Origin: Cordia subcordata
Taxonomy: Eukaryota > Streptophyta > Magnoliopsida > Boraginales > Cordiaceae
NCBI GenBank assembly: GCA_028554755.1
Contig: JAPTOF010000015.1
Span: forward strand, 14,643,501-14,707,500
Length of the DNA: 64,000 nucleotides
Direction of reading: 5' to 3'
The notes under the pieces were generated by a model that did no database searches, was not told the origin of the DNA, and saw nothing but the letters and a program-made list of their open reading frames with translations. Shown here piece after piece: positions 1 to 11,636 of this stretch; position 1 is the first letter of the stretch, and every line of letters starts with the position of its first letter. The translations under genes were made by a program, and so were the position numbers.

Positions 1-1819
1 TTCCAAATTCATTTCCCTAACACCTCAACGCTGACTTGAGCGTCGGAGTATCTTTGGCCGGCACCACACCGGTGTCAAAGATTTCCGCGCTTATTTCGCT
101 TTATGATCTTGTAGGTTATTGAGCCCCATCGACCCATACGAGATTGTAAGAGAAGCCCCCTCTACACATAGTATAATCACAAGACATTTTTGGTTAATGT
201 AGTTGGTAATTGTACAACTAAATAATTTAATTGTGAAAATAAATATAATTATTCAAAGCATTTTTTCATATTAATTGTTGAGAATATTAAAAAATAAATA
301 TTATACATGAGAATAGGGAAGTGTAATTGAACTAGTCCAATTATATGAATTTTGTTATAAATCATGTAAATAGTGATGTTTATACAATAGTTTTGGGTTG
401 TGATCTAAATTCAAGCCTAATAAGAGGAAAACCTCTATGGTCAGAAAGAAAAGTTTTTGGATGGCAGGTTATATATTCTTATAAATAAATAGAGCCTCGT
501 ATGTTGTAATTATGCACATCAAATCAATAAAAATTATTGTTTCTCTTCTCTTATTCTTCTTCTCTTTTTAATTTATAATATATTATTAGTACGAGGCTCT
601 GTCAATCCCAAGAAGTCTCTATTATTCATAAAAGTACGAAAAGAATAACACTTGAATATCAGGGAAGTGGTTATTTTTTAATTGCTAGTATGTATTGAAG
701 AAAATTATAGATTATGGGAAAAAATTCATAGAAGGAAACGCCCATCCTTGAAGGATTCCAATAAATTGATATATTCTTTCATCACTATCTCTAAAAAGGC
801 ATAAACCCTAGATATATTCTGAAGAAAAGAAAAGAAAAAATTATATATCTTTTCACAAATAATGAAAAAAATTATGACCAATACAAGATAATAAATCTTT
901 CAATAACTCATTATAAAATTATTTACTTGTGATTGTAAGATTTTAAAATTTATAAGCGAGTATGATTTCACAATACCTAGAAATTTTTATGCAAAATTAT
1001 GTGGACTAGATATATGTGGAAGATATGTGAAATAATTAAGTCTACTTTTATGCCTTGAATATGGTCTTACATTAGCAATATTGAAAGCATGAGCAAAAGA
1101 AATATCTTAACTATTATTCACATCCTATGAGCTAAATAATATTTGATAAAGTATTATTAATTATTCCAATTGGCTCATAATCATTCCTTAAGTGAATAAT
1201 ATATGATTTTATTATCTTGAATGTGATTATTAGTTCTAATTGTGACTATAATAGTTATTTATATGAAAATGGTCAATTAGTAATCAAATTTCAAAATGCC
1301 CAAAGGTGATAAGAGAAATATGAAAAGAAAAGAAATAGAAAAAATTCCTTATGATTATAGTTAAAATGTTTCCAGAGAATACTAGACATGTATTGTCCTA
1401 TATAGAAAAAACTTCTATTGAGTATGAAAAAGGGAAAACATATTGTCCTAATTTGTGTGTACTTTCAGGAGGAAGTTTGTGTTTTGATGAGTGAATTTGA
1501 GTCTTATTTGTGTGCTTTCTTTTGTTTTTCAGTATTATTATTAATTTTTGGGTGTTTTACTAGTTTACGTAATTTTACTAGCTTTATTGTCTTTTACTCT
1601 TAGTTTATTAGTTTATATTCATTTTACATTTATTTAGTTCATTTTTGTTCTAATTTGTTCCTATTTTATCTAGTATTATATCACAACAATATGATGTAAT
1701 TTTCCTATTTTGTCAAAACTCTTTTATGGTTTAATTTGAAGTAGAAAATTTGCTATCTATTGTTTTCTTCTTTTTATTTTGTTAAATGATATTTTAATTT
1801 TACTTTTTATTTGTTTTAG

Positions 1820-1822
<3 letters not shown>
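1..1822. other. AT-rich, no gene; possible LTR remnants
   Basis: No gene is supported here. The first 130 bases (CTTGAGCGTCGGAGTAT and the following CCGG-rich stretch) resemble motifs I associate with plant LTR ends. Bases 480-600 look like an LTR tail: TATAAATAAATAG, then a polyadenylation-like AATAAAAATT, then TAGTACGAGGCTC, a poor echo of a Met-tRNA primer site. No coding remnant follows. Treat as possible LTR debris; the rest is featureless AT-rich sequence. Confidence 0.25.

Positions 1823-1863
<41 letters not shown>
1823..1863. repeat. (GA)n microsatellite
   Basis: About twenty uninterrupted GA units, directly visible. It separates AT-rich sequence from a more C-rich stretch (1864-2400) in which I see no gene. 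Confidence 0.95.
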
Positions 1864-1867
<4 letters not shown>

Positions 1868-2401
1868 TGTCTTAAACCCAACCCTTCTGCAACCCTTACA
1901 AAAGCCCTTGATAGCTCCAAGGCACTAGCAAACCATGTCTTTCTTGACCCAGCTCACCAAGTACCTAGCAGAGCCAATCACATACCTACTCATTCTTGCT
2001 CAGCCCTTATAGACAGAAAGCACTGACCTAGCGTCCCTCTTTAATTCCACACGGCACTAATGTGCACATACATTTAAATATGCCACATAATGACACAAGC
2101 ACTTAGCATTTTTTTTCTCTTCCTTTTAGCACACTACACCAGCCACCAGCATGGCATTCTTTTGCCCCCACTCTTTAGTTAAGGTCTCTCAAAATCATGT
2201 CGTCCCTAGGACACCAAGATCAGCAGCAAGGACCCAAACAAAATTCAACTAAGCACCTGCTCACAAGTACCAATTGAGTCACATAACATATGACCATTAG
2301 CGCCTACTTGACCATGACTAAACCTATTCCTCGAGCCCCCTTCACACCTTCACTAACATTTAACCATTTTTTTTATTCTTTAGTCACTAACACTTTATTT
2401 T

Positions 2402-2515
2402 TCTTTTTTTTTTAAATATAAAAACAGATCTATATTGGTTCCTCACTTATTTCAATTGATGACTCAAACTCAAGACGCAAGGGGTGATACCATTGAGCTA
2501 TACTCTCTCGTCTAA
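2402..2515 (-). mobile_element. SINE-like fragment with tRNA-type internal promoter
   Basis: Read on the minus strand, this stretch has an A-box-like TAGCTCAATGG, then about 30 bases later a B-box-like GTTTGAGTC, and ends in an A-rich tail (the T-run at about 2403-2412 on the plus strand). That order, spacing and tail are typical of tRNA-derived SINEs. It is short (about 110 bp). No target duplication was found. It could instead be a decayed tRNA pseudogene. Confidence 0.4.
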
Positions 2516-2519
2516 TTCA

Positions 2520-3912
2520 TTAACACTTAACACACTAAAAAATTCACAACATTTTACACTAAAAACCTTCTCAACCATCACCTTCTTCATACACCAATCA
2601 CCATCCTCCATAAACTCTATAGACCATCTTAACACACATGCCAAAAAGCTATTAAAGTTGGTTAGGCCAATCGACCAACCCCCTTTGATCGGCCCAACCA
2701 GTAAGTTAGCCTTTAGCCCGGTCACCCTTCAAGCCTAGGCTAGTCTACTAGTCTACACGACTGGCTTGCATGCTGAACAACTTTAAATGCTTAATTTTGC
2801 AGCAAAACAAAGGGGAGAGGCTTCCAATAAACCTTAACCCTAATCCCACTTTACCAACACCTGAAAACACCATTGACATACCATATCGAGCAAGGATTGA
2901 AGCTTATAACAAAGATTAGAAGAGTTTGTGTGGATTTGTAGCAAGATTTAGGGGAGTTCTCTTTGTTCTTCCTTATTTCTTGTATATACCACATTTGCTT
3001 AGGCTTAATCTAGGTTGGTTATTGTTGTAAATTAGGTTAAGATTATGAATAAATGATTTATATATATTTATGGATTTGAATACATGTTTGTTTATATTGT
3101 TTAATGTCATTTAATTCAATCATGTCTATGTGTTTGTTAAAATGCCACAATAATCATGTATCCTATTATGCTTAAATACTTATATCTTGCTATTGTGATG
3201 TTCATTGATGGTTCTTAACTTATGTTTAAGCTAGGTTGAGTTGTCTTTAGCTTTAAATCTAGTTAATAGGCCTCTAACTAGTTTAATTAATCTTATACAG
3301 CTTAGCTCTTAGCTTTAAATCCAGTGATAAGGACAAAGCTATACTTTAATTAAGGATAGAATTGCGTCGAGGCTTAGAGGATAACAAAGTTAGTTGGTGA
3401 GGCCTGACAAAAAGACTTAGTTAATTAAGCCCGATAACTACAATTGGTTTGGACAATTCTATGCTTCTAAGAGACTTCACTTAGGGATAGGAGTAGACCT
3501 ACAATTAACAGATAATAAAGTTAATTAGCTAAGGCCTTTAAAATAGCAACTTAAGCCATATATAAACCTAAATTATTACCATAACTCGAAGCCTATTTAT
3601 AATACACAATCACACTAGATCCTCTTCCACCTTGTAATGTTTCCTTTCCGTATCTTGGCATCTATTATTCCTTCATAGTTTAGGTTTATTTTTTGTTTTC
3701 CTAAGCTTCTTTCCATCTGAAGAAAAACAACACACGTACATAGCTATTCTTTAAGCACACAAGCATGTAGAGACCAAATTAAGGAGCCTCTCTGTGGAGA
3801 CAATACCCCCACTCATACACACTATGCTATTTCCAATCCGTACACTTATTGGTTAAAACTTGGTTGTAATTTTGCGCTTCATTTCCATACACCAAGTTAG
3901 AACGATCAAGTT
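2520..3912 (+). repeat. Athila-type LTR (copy A)
   Basis: It shares ordered blocks with the LTRs at 8170-9470 and 13190-14936: CATGTCTATGTGTTTGTTAA, the phrase TTAGCTTTAAATC, AATTAGCTAAGGCC, and a 3' end with GAGACCA, GGAGCCT and GGGTTAAAACTTGGTT-like motifs. The 5' boundary is not resolved. A degenerate primer-binding region follows at about 3914-3935 (GCGTTACCAAGGAGGCA compared with GCCGTTGCCGGGGAGGCA of copy C), so this looks like a 5' LTR. Confidence 0.6.
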
Positions 3913-4414
3913 TTTTGTGCGTTACCAAGGAGGCACAGTACTGGTTCTCTATGTGCTTTTGTGTTTATGATTAGTTACTTGCATGTTGTCCTATCTTTAC
4001 TTGCTTTCTTTTATTTGAAAACCACAACGAATCAAAAAATTAAAAAATCCAAAAAATTTTTCTCTAGAGAAGAGGTTTACTTGTGTTAATTGAGTATGGA
4101 TCCTTTTCACTTGTATGCTCTTCCTTCACCTTGAATGCTTATAATGCTTGTGTTTTATGTGGTATTTGTTAGCATGACATTAATTGTTGTCTCATTGGCC
4201 GTATAGACCCCCACTATTGTGTTAATTCAAGTCATGATCCTTATAGTCATATGCCTTTGCATGCATCTTTATCTAGTTTATATGACTATATAGAGCCACA
4301 TCATATATTTTCACCTTGGGGTTAAGATGACTTTTCCTTCTTTTCACATCTTAGTTTTGAGAGTCCATCTCCCACACCATCTTTCCCTACTTACCCTACC
4401 TCTGAGTTTCTTTT

Positions 4415-5195
4415 ATGGTTATGCTTATGGTGATCACAATCAAGATGCCTATCATTTTCACTCAGTTGAACCCCATAAGGTCTCCTTCACATGAGGAGAA
4501 AATGCTTGAATTGATCCAACTCATACAATCCAACCAAGAGAAACTAGAGAGAATGATGGAACAAACTAATCAACTAGTCGAGCACTTCAAAAGTAGAGTT
4601 GAGGATGAGTAATCCATTCAACTCATGAGTGAATATGTTGAGACACCTTTAGACTAGGTTGATGGGATAAGACTGAGACCTATGGATAAGGTGATTTGGT
4701 GAAATTAGTGATGTTTGGGAAAGAAAGATAGAAAAGAGATTGAAGAGAGTTTATATCTTGTAGTAAAGAAGAGGATGTGTGCCGATTCATAATGACTTAG
4801 GTTATGTTTTGGAGAAAATGGTACCTTATCCTCATGTGCTTTCACCTTCCATTACTAAGTCTTTTGGGCCTACTTCTCTTTACCTTCCTACTTTTCAAAC
4901 ACGTTTAGAGGATGAGTTTGATGTTCTTAATACTCAAATAGATTTTGAGTCCACATTTAGGGAGTTAGATATGCAAACTTTCCTTGAGCATACGTGTTTG
5001 CATGATAAGGAGTCTCTTCAGTCTGTTTCACCTTCTTCACCTGTGTCTATCCTTAGCCCATTAAAAGAGGTTAAAGAGATTGACCGTTTAGTGCCATATT
5101 ACCATTTTGAGGAATCCATGTTACCTCTCACCTCCAACCAGACCTTTGATGAAAAGATCGAGGAGTTAGAGAGACTTTTGTACGACCATGCCTAA
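4415..5195 (+). pseudogene. Unrecognised ORFs in the internal region after LTR A
   Basis: Two short open stretches (65 and 138 codons; 4415-4612 and 4779-5195) lie about 0.5 kb after the degenerate primer site of LTR A. The first ends in a charged, coiled-coil-like segment rich in E, Q and N. The second has repeated acidic phrases (RLEDEFDVLNTQ, DEKIEELERLLYD) and an S/P-rich stretch. I do not recognise a retropepsin, RT or integrase motif. By position they belong to the element's gag region or to a non-autonomous derivative. This is inference from location. Confidence 0.35.
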
Positions 5196-5373
5196 TCTTA
5201 TAGAGAGAAAGAGTCTAGTGCTTCCACGTCTCCTTCTATTGACTTTTCTTCTCCAGATGTAGTCCTTACTCTCCAATCCCATTCTGTTGAGTTTCCTCCT
5301 ATATCGGAGCTCACAATAGTGCCTTCTTGCATGGAACACTTTCACCTAGGACAAGAACACATACTACTCACTT

Positions 5374-5481
5374 TGCATGCATTAGACTTATCCTTGATTC
5401 ATGGGGAAAGTGTATTGTTAGCCTAGATGCATGCATTAGACTTATCCTTGATTCATGGGGAAAGTGTATTATTAGCCTAGA
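5374..5481. repeat. 54-bp tandem duplication
   Basis: Two near-identical 54-bp units (5374-5427 and 5428-5481), each starting TGCATGCATTAGAC and ending AGCCTAGA, with about one difference. It sits at the junction between the LTR A internal region and the inverted copia gag. Confidence 0.9.
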
Positions 5482-6183
5482 TTATGAGAAGAAGGCCATA
5501 GTGTAGTTACTTGATGAGCAAGTTGGGCTTAACCTCTCACGTTTGCACATGGTCCCTGTATTCTCTGATCTCTCTCTATTCATTAAACCTTCCCCATGAA
5601 CTTCTTCCCTATGTCCCGAAATTTGTATTTGAAGATCCTTCAATTTTAATGAAGCAATCACATCTTCAAAGCTAATTTGATCTCTCCCATATAACATAGT
5701 GTCCACAAAGTTCATATATAAAAGCAGTAAGGAGCATAATAAGATCATAGCTTGGTCTTCGTCATCAATTTTAACACCGAAATCCTTCAAAGCAATAAAA
5801 CAAGAGGTAAACTCATCAAGATGTTGTTTTAATGATGTACCTTCTTTCATTCTAAGATAATACAATCACTTCTTCAAGTAAAGGCGATTTTTGAGAGATT
5901 TAAATGCATACAATTCCACCAAAGTATTCTAAGCCTCAACTGTTGTCATCTTCTCAACAATCTTCAGCAATACTTTATTCATCACGGACATATGTATTGC
6001 ACTCAAGTCTTTCACTTCGAGTTCTTGTCACGCTGCTGGTTCTGTCTTCTCCAGGATCACTTCTTCAATGACTTTCCAAAGTCCTTGCATTGTCATAAAT
6101 GCCTTGAATCTGATCCTCCATAGACTGAAACTTATTCTCCCATCAAACTTCTCGATTTCAAACTTTTCTCCTATGGAAGACAT
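5482..6183 (-). pseudogene. Ty1/copia gag remnant
   Basis: The minus-strand translation starts MSSIGEKFEIEKFDG at 6183, the typical opening of plant copia gag (UBN2-type), continues to WKVIEEVILE, then after stop codons and a frame change resumes as YYLRMKEGTSLKQHLDEF and DDEDQAMILLCSLLL (5482-5865). The capsid-like core is recognisable but disrupted. No zinc knuckle, integrase or RT follows on this strand, so it is a 5' fragment of a copia element lying opposite to its surroundings. The leader is at 6184-6510. Confidence 0.75.
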
Positions 6184-6277
6184 CTTTGTTTTCTCAAACT
6201 CGTACTTCAGGACTGAATTTGGCTTAACGGACCGCAAAAACGGATTTAGCACGTCGAAAAACCTTAGGAACACCCCT

Positions 6278-6506
6278 GGTCAACTTTGGTCAACACCGGT
6301 CAAAGTCAAACCTATTGGTCAAAGTCAACACCGTCCCTAAACACGTACTTTGGAGTAGATTCTGGAAAAACAGATCCCAAAATTGGACTCAATATGTTGA
6401 AAAACGTGGGGTAAGGCTCTGGCCAAAGTCGGTCAACCATCAGTTAATGGTCAATGATCAAAGTCAACCATCGGTCAAATCTCGGTTAACTAGTCAATGC
6501 GGTCAA
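6278..6506 (-). promoter_or_regulatory. Cluster of twelve TTGAC (W-box-like) motifs
   Basis: On the plus strand I count eight GGTCAA and four AGTCAA in 229 bases, that is TTGACC/TTGACT on the strand of the copia gag that starts just downstream at 6183. They fall in two clusters (6278-6330 and 6430-6506). TTGAC[C/T] is the core bound by WRKY transcription factors. The cluster sits in the leader/LTR region of the copia remnant. The motifs are seen directly; a regulatory role is inference. Confidence 0.45.
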
Positions 6507-6559
6507 ACTGTTCAAACTTGTCAGTTGTTTTATTATTATTATTTTTTTTTGGGGCTTAG

Positions 6560-6874
6560 TTGAATCAAAAGGTAAAAGAAAAAACCAGTTTGTTGGGGAA
6601 AAACATGCAAATAAGGTAATATGCAAATAAGGAAATTTGCTATTCTTGTTGCCCAAGAATACGAGCCATATTCGACATTAACTAAGTTAGTTTAAGTATT
6701 GTCCCTAACATTTTCTATTATTTTACTCTTTTTCTTCCTCAAATCATCAATCTCTACATTGTCTTTGCTGTCGTCTCTACAGTTATTTAGGTCTCTTGCA
6801 TTGACAAAGTGAAAAGCGTCAACTAGAAGAAAGTTTCCTCCAGCGCTTCTTGCTAATCTTGGTGGTATGAGAGC
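6560..6874 (+). repeat. LTR tail with Met-tRNA primer-binding site
   Basis: TGGTATGAGAGC at 6863-6874 matches the plant initiator Met-tRNA primer-site consensus TGGTATCAGAGC at 11 of 12 bases. The T/C-rich stretch before it (6660-6855) is compatible with the end of an LTR. The LTR start is not resolved and no coding region follows, so only a remnant is called. Confidence 0.45.
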
Positions 6875-7779
6875 TCGTAGCTTCATATGATCAGTCTTGT
6901 CATTTTAACTTTTCATGTTCAATCTATGGAGATTACAACATATTGTTAAATAATCAATGTTTAATGTTAATGCTAATATTTCGACCTAGCTTTGTTCTTA
7001 ATTATGTTTCTCTTTGATGTATTTCCTCTTAAAATAACAGCTAGGTGTACCCATATAACAACAATTAAAACTGACAAGAGAAGAAAAAATAAAAATAAAA
7101 ATAAAAAATAAAAGATGATATGATGTTATTTGATTGGGTTGGGATGAGCTGTCTTTAATGCATTTGCTTTTGATGTTATTTGATTATTCGTGTTGATATC
7201 TATCCGAAGCTTATGCATATTATTTATAATAAATTTGTTACTGAAGAAGAGTGTCCCCAAGTGAAATCTTTGAAGAAAGCTTGACATTCTTGTGTAGAGG
7301 TTTTTATATAGTTAGCAAGCACTATCAAATGTGATGCTAATTTTAGTATGTTGGACTTACTTTTGCAGGGTAACTTAATAGGGTGTGGTGTTGTGGAGTT
7401 CTGTGATGGAGGACCACTTGTAAGAACCAACTTTCTAGGATATTGTTGCTTATACCTACTGGATATTGTTTTCTTTCCAGGCATCATCTGTGATATTCTC
7501 TACTTCAAGCTGTACTTCTAGCCTAATGAACTTGTAAATCAAAGTAAACCTCTTTTTGCATAATGGTAGTTTTTGTGCTTTGACATTTCTATTTGATTTT
7601 TTTTGGATAGTATCCAAGATTTTTGTTGATTCTGTATATAGTCCTTGGATTGGTTATTGGAGATGTTATTAGTCTTAAAGATTCTTTTATGCATTATAAC
7701 TAAGATTGTTCTTTGCTACAGTATTTCTCTGTAGGTTTATGTTTTAAGGGTTTAGGATTGGCTATAATTAGATAGGGTG
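6875..7779. other. No gene seen
   Basis: AT-rich sequence with only short chance ORFs. It lies between a primer-site remnant and the CACTA terminus and may be the interior of the CACTA element, but I see no transposase motif. Confidence 0.5.
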
Positions 7780-8160
7780 TTCATCCATTAAATTAGCGAC
7801 TGACATAAGATCGGTCACTAATTTAAAAGATGGCATAATTAGCTACTGACTCTTCTGTAGCTAAAATTATTGACGATGAGTCAATAGCTAAATTTAGCGA
7901 TCGAAGCGTCCATAGCTAATTTGGTCGCTAAAAGTTTGCGATCGATTCTAGTATTGCGCATATATGCTATTTTAGCAACCAACAAATGTGTTTAGCGACC
8001 AACTTTGCAGCTGCTAATTAGTGACTGATTTCAAAGTCGGTCACTAATTTGAATATAGCGACGAGGCATTTAGTGATCGCTTACTTTGGTCGTAAAATCG
8101 GTTCCTAACACTATTTAGTGCTCGATTTTGGTGGTTACAAAAGGCCTTTTTCTAGTAGTG
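7780..8160. mobile_element. CACTA (En/Spm) transposon terminus
   Basis: The segment ends in TTTTTCTAGTAGTG, the complement of the classic CACTACTAGAAAAA terminal inverted repeat. The 370 bp inside it is packed with short subterminal repeats in both orientations (TTAGCGACC, GGTCACTAATTT, TAGCTAATTTGGTCGC), the usual architecture of plant CACTA ends where transposase binds. I did not find the partner terminus or a transposase, so this is one end of a truncated or distant element. Confidence 0.75.
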
Positions 8161-8169
8161 GAAAAAAAG

Positions 8170-9470
8170 GGTTTTCAGTTGCCAATTAAAGGGGAAGCAT
8201 CTAACTCTGTTTTTGAGCTTTAAAAGACTTATCTTATTCAATATTGAGCTTCAACATGTTGAGTTAGGTTTTTTAACCTAGGGTTGATTATGCATTGTAA
8301 ATAGGATTCGGGCTTTGGATTCTTGTTTGGTGGATATTTATGGCGTGAATGCATGCTTTGATTTCCATGTTTAATGGCAATTTTCCAAGCATGTCTATGT
8401 GTTTGTTAAAATGCTTAAGTGAAGATACATATGTTCTTTTATGCTTTAATGCTATTGGTAGGGGTCTTACCTTTGTCTTTATCCATGCTAACGGCATAAG
8501 CCCTATTTGCAACTAATGTGTGTTGATTAATTTGCTTAATTGATGACTTATAGTGTGTTTGGAATGATCTTATTTTAAGATGCTTATCCTATTGAAATTT
8601 AGAGATATCTTATAAGATTTAAAATATTTTATCACATGCATCATGCATTTTATAGTTGTAAAAAAAAGATAGGATAGCTTGCTTATTTCTTATAAGATAA
8701 AAAGTATGGTTTAAATTTTCATAGGATGCATGATAAGATTTCTTAAATCTTATAAGATATACCCTTATTTCAATAGGATAAGTATCTTAAAATAAGACTA
8801 TAACAAACAGAGCATTAGTATTGTCGAAGTACACCTGTTGTTTGAAACAATACTAAAAGGGTACCTACTAGTACTAGTCAATGCTCTACGAGTTTAATCT
8901 CTAATCTAAAATAATACTAATAAGTTAGTCTCTCAAGTAAGATGTTAATCAACGCCAAAAAAGGCCTTAGTTAGTTAAGCCCAAAAACCATAATTGGCTT
9001 GGACAACCCTATAGGGTACCTCACTCGGGGATATGAATGCACCTACAATAAGAGGATAATAAGGTTAATTAGCTAAGGTCCTCACAAGAGCGATTATGGC
9101 CATAGATAGGCCCAAATCAAGGCCATAGTATGAGCTCGTTTGTAATAGACAATCACCCTACGTCCTTCCCCATTTTTTATTCCTAATTGCATGCCCCAAA
9201 ATTAGGTTTTAGGTTAGATTAGAGTTAGCTTTTTGTCTCACGCACCTTGGTTTCGAGCTCCCTTTAATCTATAAAGTCAGAATCTTCCACGCATGTAGCC
9301 TTTCCTTAACACATGAGCACATAGAGACCACACTTAGGAGCCTTTATGTGGAGACTTTTTTGCACTCACGCACATTACACTGCACATGATGTATGTACTT
9401 GCGGGTTAAAACTTGGTTTGCAATTTGACCTTAATTTTCCACACAATCGGGTTTTCATCAAAAGGCACTT
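8170..9470 (+). repeat. Athila-type LTR (copy B), split by a MITE
   Basis: It is homologous to LTR A: CATGTCTATGTGTTTGTTAA at about 8391, then after the MITE the shared blocks ATAATTGGCTTGGACAA, AATAAGGTTAATTAGCTAAG, CACATAGAGACCACACTTAGG and GGGTTAAAACTTGGTT. No primer site follows, and a purine stretch (AAAGGGGAAG, about 8188) lies at its left, so it may be the 3' LTR partner of copy A. Boundaries are approximate. Confidence 0.55.
8551..8814. mobile_element. Tourist-like MITE in LTR B
   Basis: This 264-bp element has long terminal inverted repeats: the left CTTATTTTAAGATGCTTATC is mirrored at the right end with few changes, continuing through CCTATTGAAAT. The interior is near-palindromic (TCTTATAAGATT repeats). 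It is flanked by TTA on both sides (8548-8550 and 8815-8817), as expected for PIF/Harbinger. No coding capacity. The superfamily rests on a 3-bp duplication and is less certain than the MITE call. Confidence 0.7.
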
Positions 9471-9479
9471 GAAAAGAAT

Positions 9480-10423
9480 TTCAAAAGCTTGATTTGGGGT
9501 TGGTGGCCGAAGCCATGCGGTTGACTGCGTGGAGGACTACTTCGACCGTTAGTAGGGTTAAGGACGTGATGATCAATTGACCAAACTAGGTGTATGATTG
9601 ACTGTTAGTATTCAAGGGTTTTCCCTTTGGACCATGCGGTTGATGCATGTAATTGAGCGCCACGCTGGTTAACCTCGACTGTCAAAGACCCCTGTTAAAT
9701 ATAGTCATTAACTAGCTATTGCGCACACTCTATGAACACTAATCATTGGTATCACTTTAGTAACATTATAAAAGCTGAGTGCATCGATATTATTCCAATC
9801 ATTAGAGAGTTTTATTCTTCTTGAAATGTGTGCACAATGTTTCCTTTTTCAGCAAAAAATAGCTACTTCATCAAATCTAAGCTATTCTCTTTATTTCCTT
9901 GTATTGTAAAGGTGTACAAATTGCAATATTATATGCTTATTGTGTGATTTTACTAACTTGAGCCTTATGGTGTACAAAGACTTGGAAAAGAGAGTGTGGG
10001 TTGCGTTGAGTAAAGGGTTACTCAAAGAAGTTTTGTGGTTAAAGCAAAGCTTTATAAGTTGGTGTTTAAGTGCTTCAACAATGTTTGTACTGTGTAATTG
10101 GTCTCTTGGTGTTTGAGTGCTTTACCAATATTTGTCCTATGTAATTAGTCTTGATTATAGTAGATTGTTTGAAATCCTAAAGATGAAGGCTTTAGATAGT
10201 GAATTAAGCTCTCGGGAGTTTAAACCACTCTGAAATTGCTGTTTGCTATTCTCTTTCCTCAACTCTACTCTTACTTAATTAACTATGTTAAGTGTTTGTT
10301 AAATCACCTCAAAGATTTTTATTTGTCAACTTTTGAATTAGGTCTACTACTTTTGTTAGAATTTCATTAAGATCTAATTGACCCCCTAGATCCTACTTAG
10401 ACATTTACACATGGTATTCGAGC
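9480..10423 (+). repeat. Ty1/copia LTR and primer-binding site
   Basis: TGGTATTCGAGC at 10412-10423 matches the Met-tRNA primer site TGGTATCAGAGC with two changes and sits 44 bases before the gag ATG at 10468. The preceding 900 bp has the character of an LTR (TATAAAAG at about 9768, T-rich tail). The LTR start is not resolved. Confidence 0.5.
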
Positions 10424-10467
10424 TAGGTTTCCATATATAGTTTAAAACCTATTAGAGTTTTGAACAA

Positions 10468-11479
10468 ATGGCTTATAACTTTTCTTATTCTCCTTTTGTT
10501 GAGGGTTTTTCACTACTTAAGCCTCCTATGCTCATATGTTTAAACTATGATTATTGGAGGAAAAGGAGGGAAATCTAATCCAATCTATGGACTATGATCT
10601 TTGGACAATAGTCGAAAAAAGTCCATCCACATAAAGACCAACCCTAATACTAAGGAGGTAACTCCCAGAAACAAGGGATGAGCTCACCAATAATGATAAG
10701 ATCTTGCTTACAAAGACTGCTAAAGCATTGGTGAGCTTGCATTTTGCGTTGAATTAGACTGAGTGTAGTCATCTATGTCAATAAAAGATTGCCAAAGAGG
10801 TGTGGGAACTATTGGATCTATTTTAGCGGGAACTACTCAAGGTCAAAGATAGCAAGATAGACCTATACATTCACAAATGCAAGCTTGTTTGAATAAAGCT
10901 AGAGAGGCCTTAAATGGAATGAATAAAAGATTCTCAAAGATTGTGAATAACCTAAGTGCCATGGGTAAGGAGTACCGTAGTAATAAACTTAACAAAAATT
11001 TCTCCTAGCACTTCTAAATGAGTACAAACCTAACGTAACATCAATTCAAATGCATGAGCTAATATGCAACCTAGAAAACAAAAAGCTTGTATCAAGAGAG
11101 ACTTTGAGATGACGAAGTTACATTCCATGCCATTGAGGAAGAAGACAGCAATGAAGATGAAGAGGAGAGTAATGAAAACATTGTAATGATTACTAGGAAC
11201 TCGAAAAGGTTCATGAGGTTCAAAAAGTGGAAGAAATATGAATCCCATTCAAGCTATCCTAAAAAGAAGAATAAGGAGAAATCCAAGAAGAAATCAAGTG
11301 ATGATTTGATTTACTCCAATTGCAAGAAGCTCATAAAAGCCAAATGCCAAAGCTACTTAAAAACAAAGGAAAAAAAGGCTATGCAAGCTACTTGGGAAGG
11401 AAACAAGTCAAGTGTTGACTTTACTAGTGATTGTGGGTGGCAAGCTAACTCTTTGAGAGGGGGAAGGAAAGGTGAATAG
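10468..11479 (+). pseudogene. Ty1/copia gag (UBN2 type), disrupted
   Basis: From ATG 10468 the translation opens MAYNFSYSPF and continues through LLKPPML and NYDYW, the usual start of plant copia gag (UBN2 family). After several stops and frame changes it resumes with LNEYKPNVTSIQMHEL, and the C-terminal open stretch 11186-11479 is very basic (KKWKKYESHSSYPKKKNKEK) with a decayed zinc knuckle (YSNCKKLIKAKC) and the tail EKKAMQATWE. Protease, integrase and RT are missing; downstream is an unrelated LTR at 11637. Inactive. Confidence 0.7.
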
Positions 11480-11636
11480 AACTTGAAAACCTTTTAACTT
11501 TTTTGAAACTTTTTCTATATGTAGAAAGTGTGTCGCAATTAATGTTGAAACACCAAAGTGCGAATAACAACAAGACTTGATTCAAAAGGCAAGAATAAAG
11601 AAGATAAAAGATTTATTGTGGTTCGGCCACTAAGCT

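Noticed and set aside
6692..6886. 64-codon minus-strand ORF
   Set aside because: It covers an LTR tail and Met-tRNA primer site on the plus strand; no homology seen.
11030..11248. Hydrophobic minus-strand ORF resembling a membrane peptide
   Set aside because: Antisense to the basic tail of a copia gag, which explains the F/L-rich translation.
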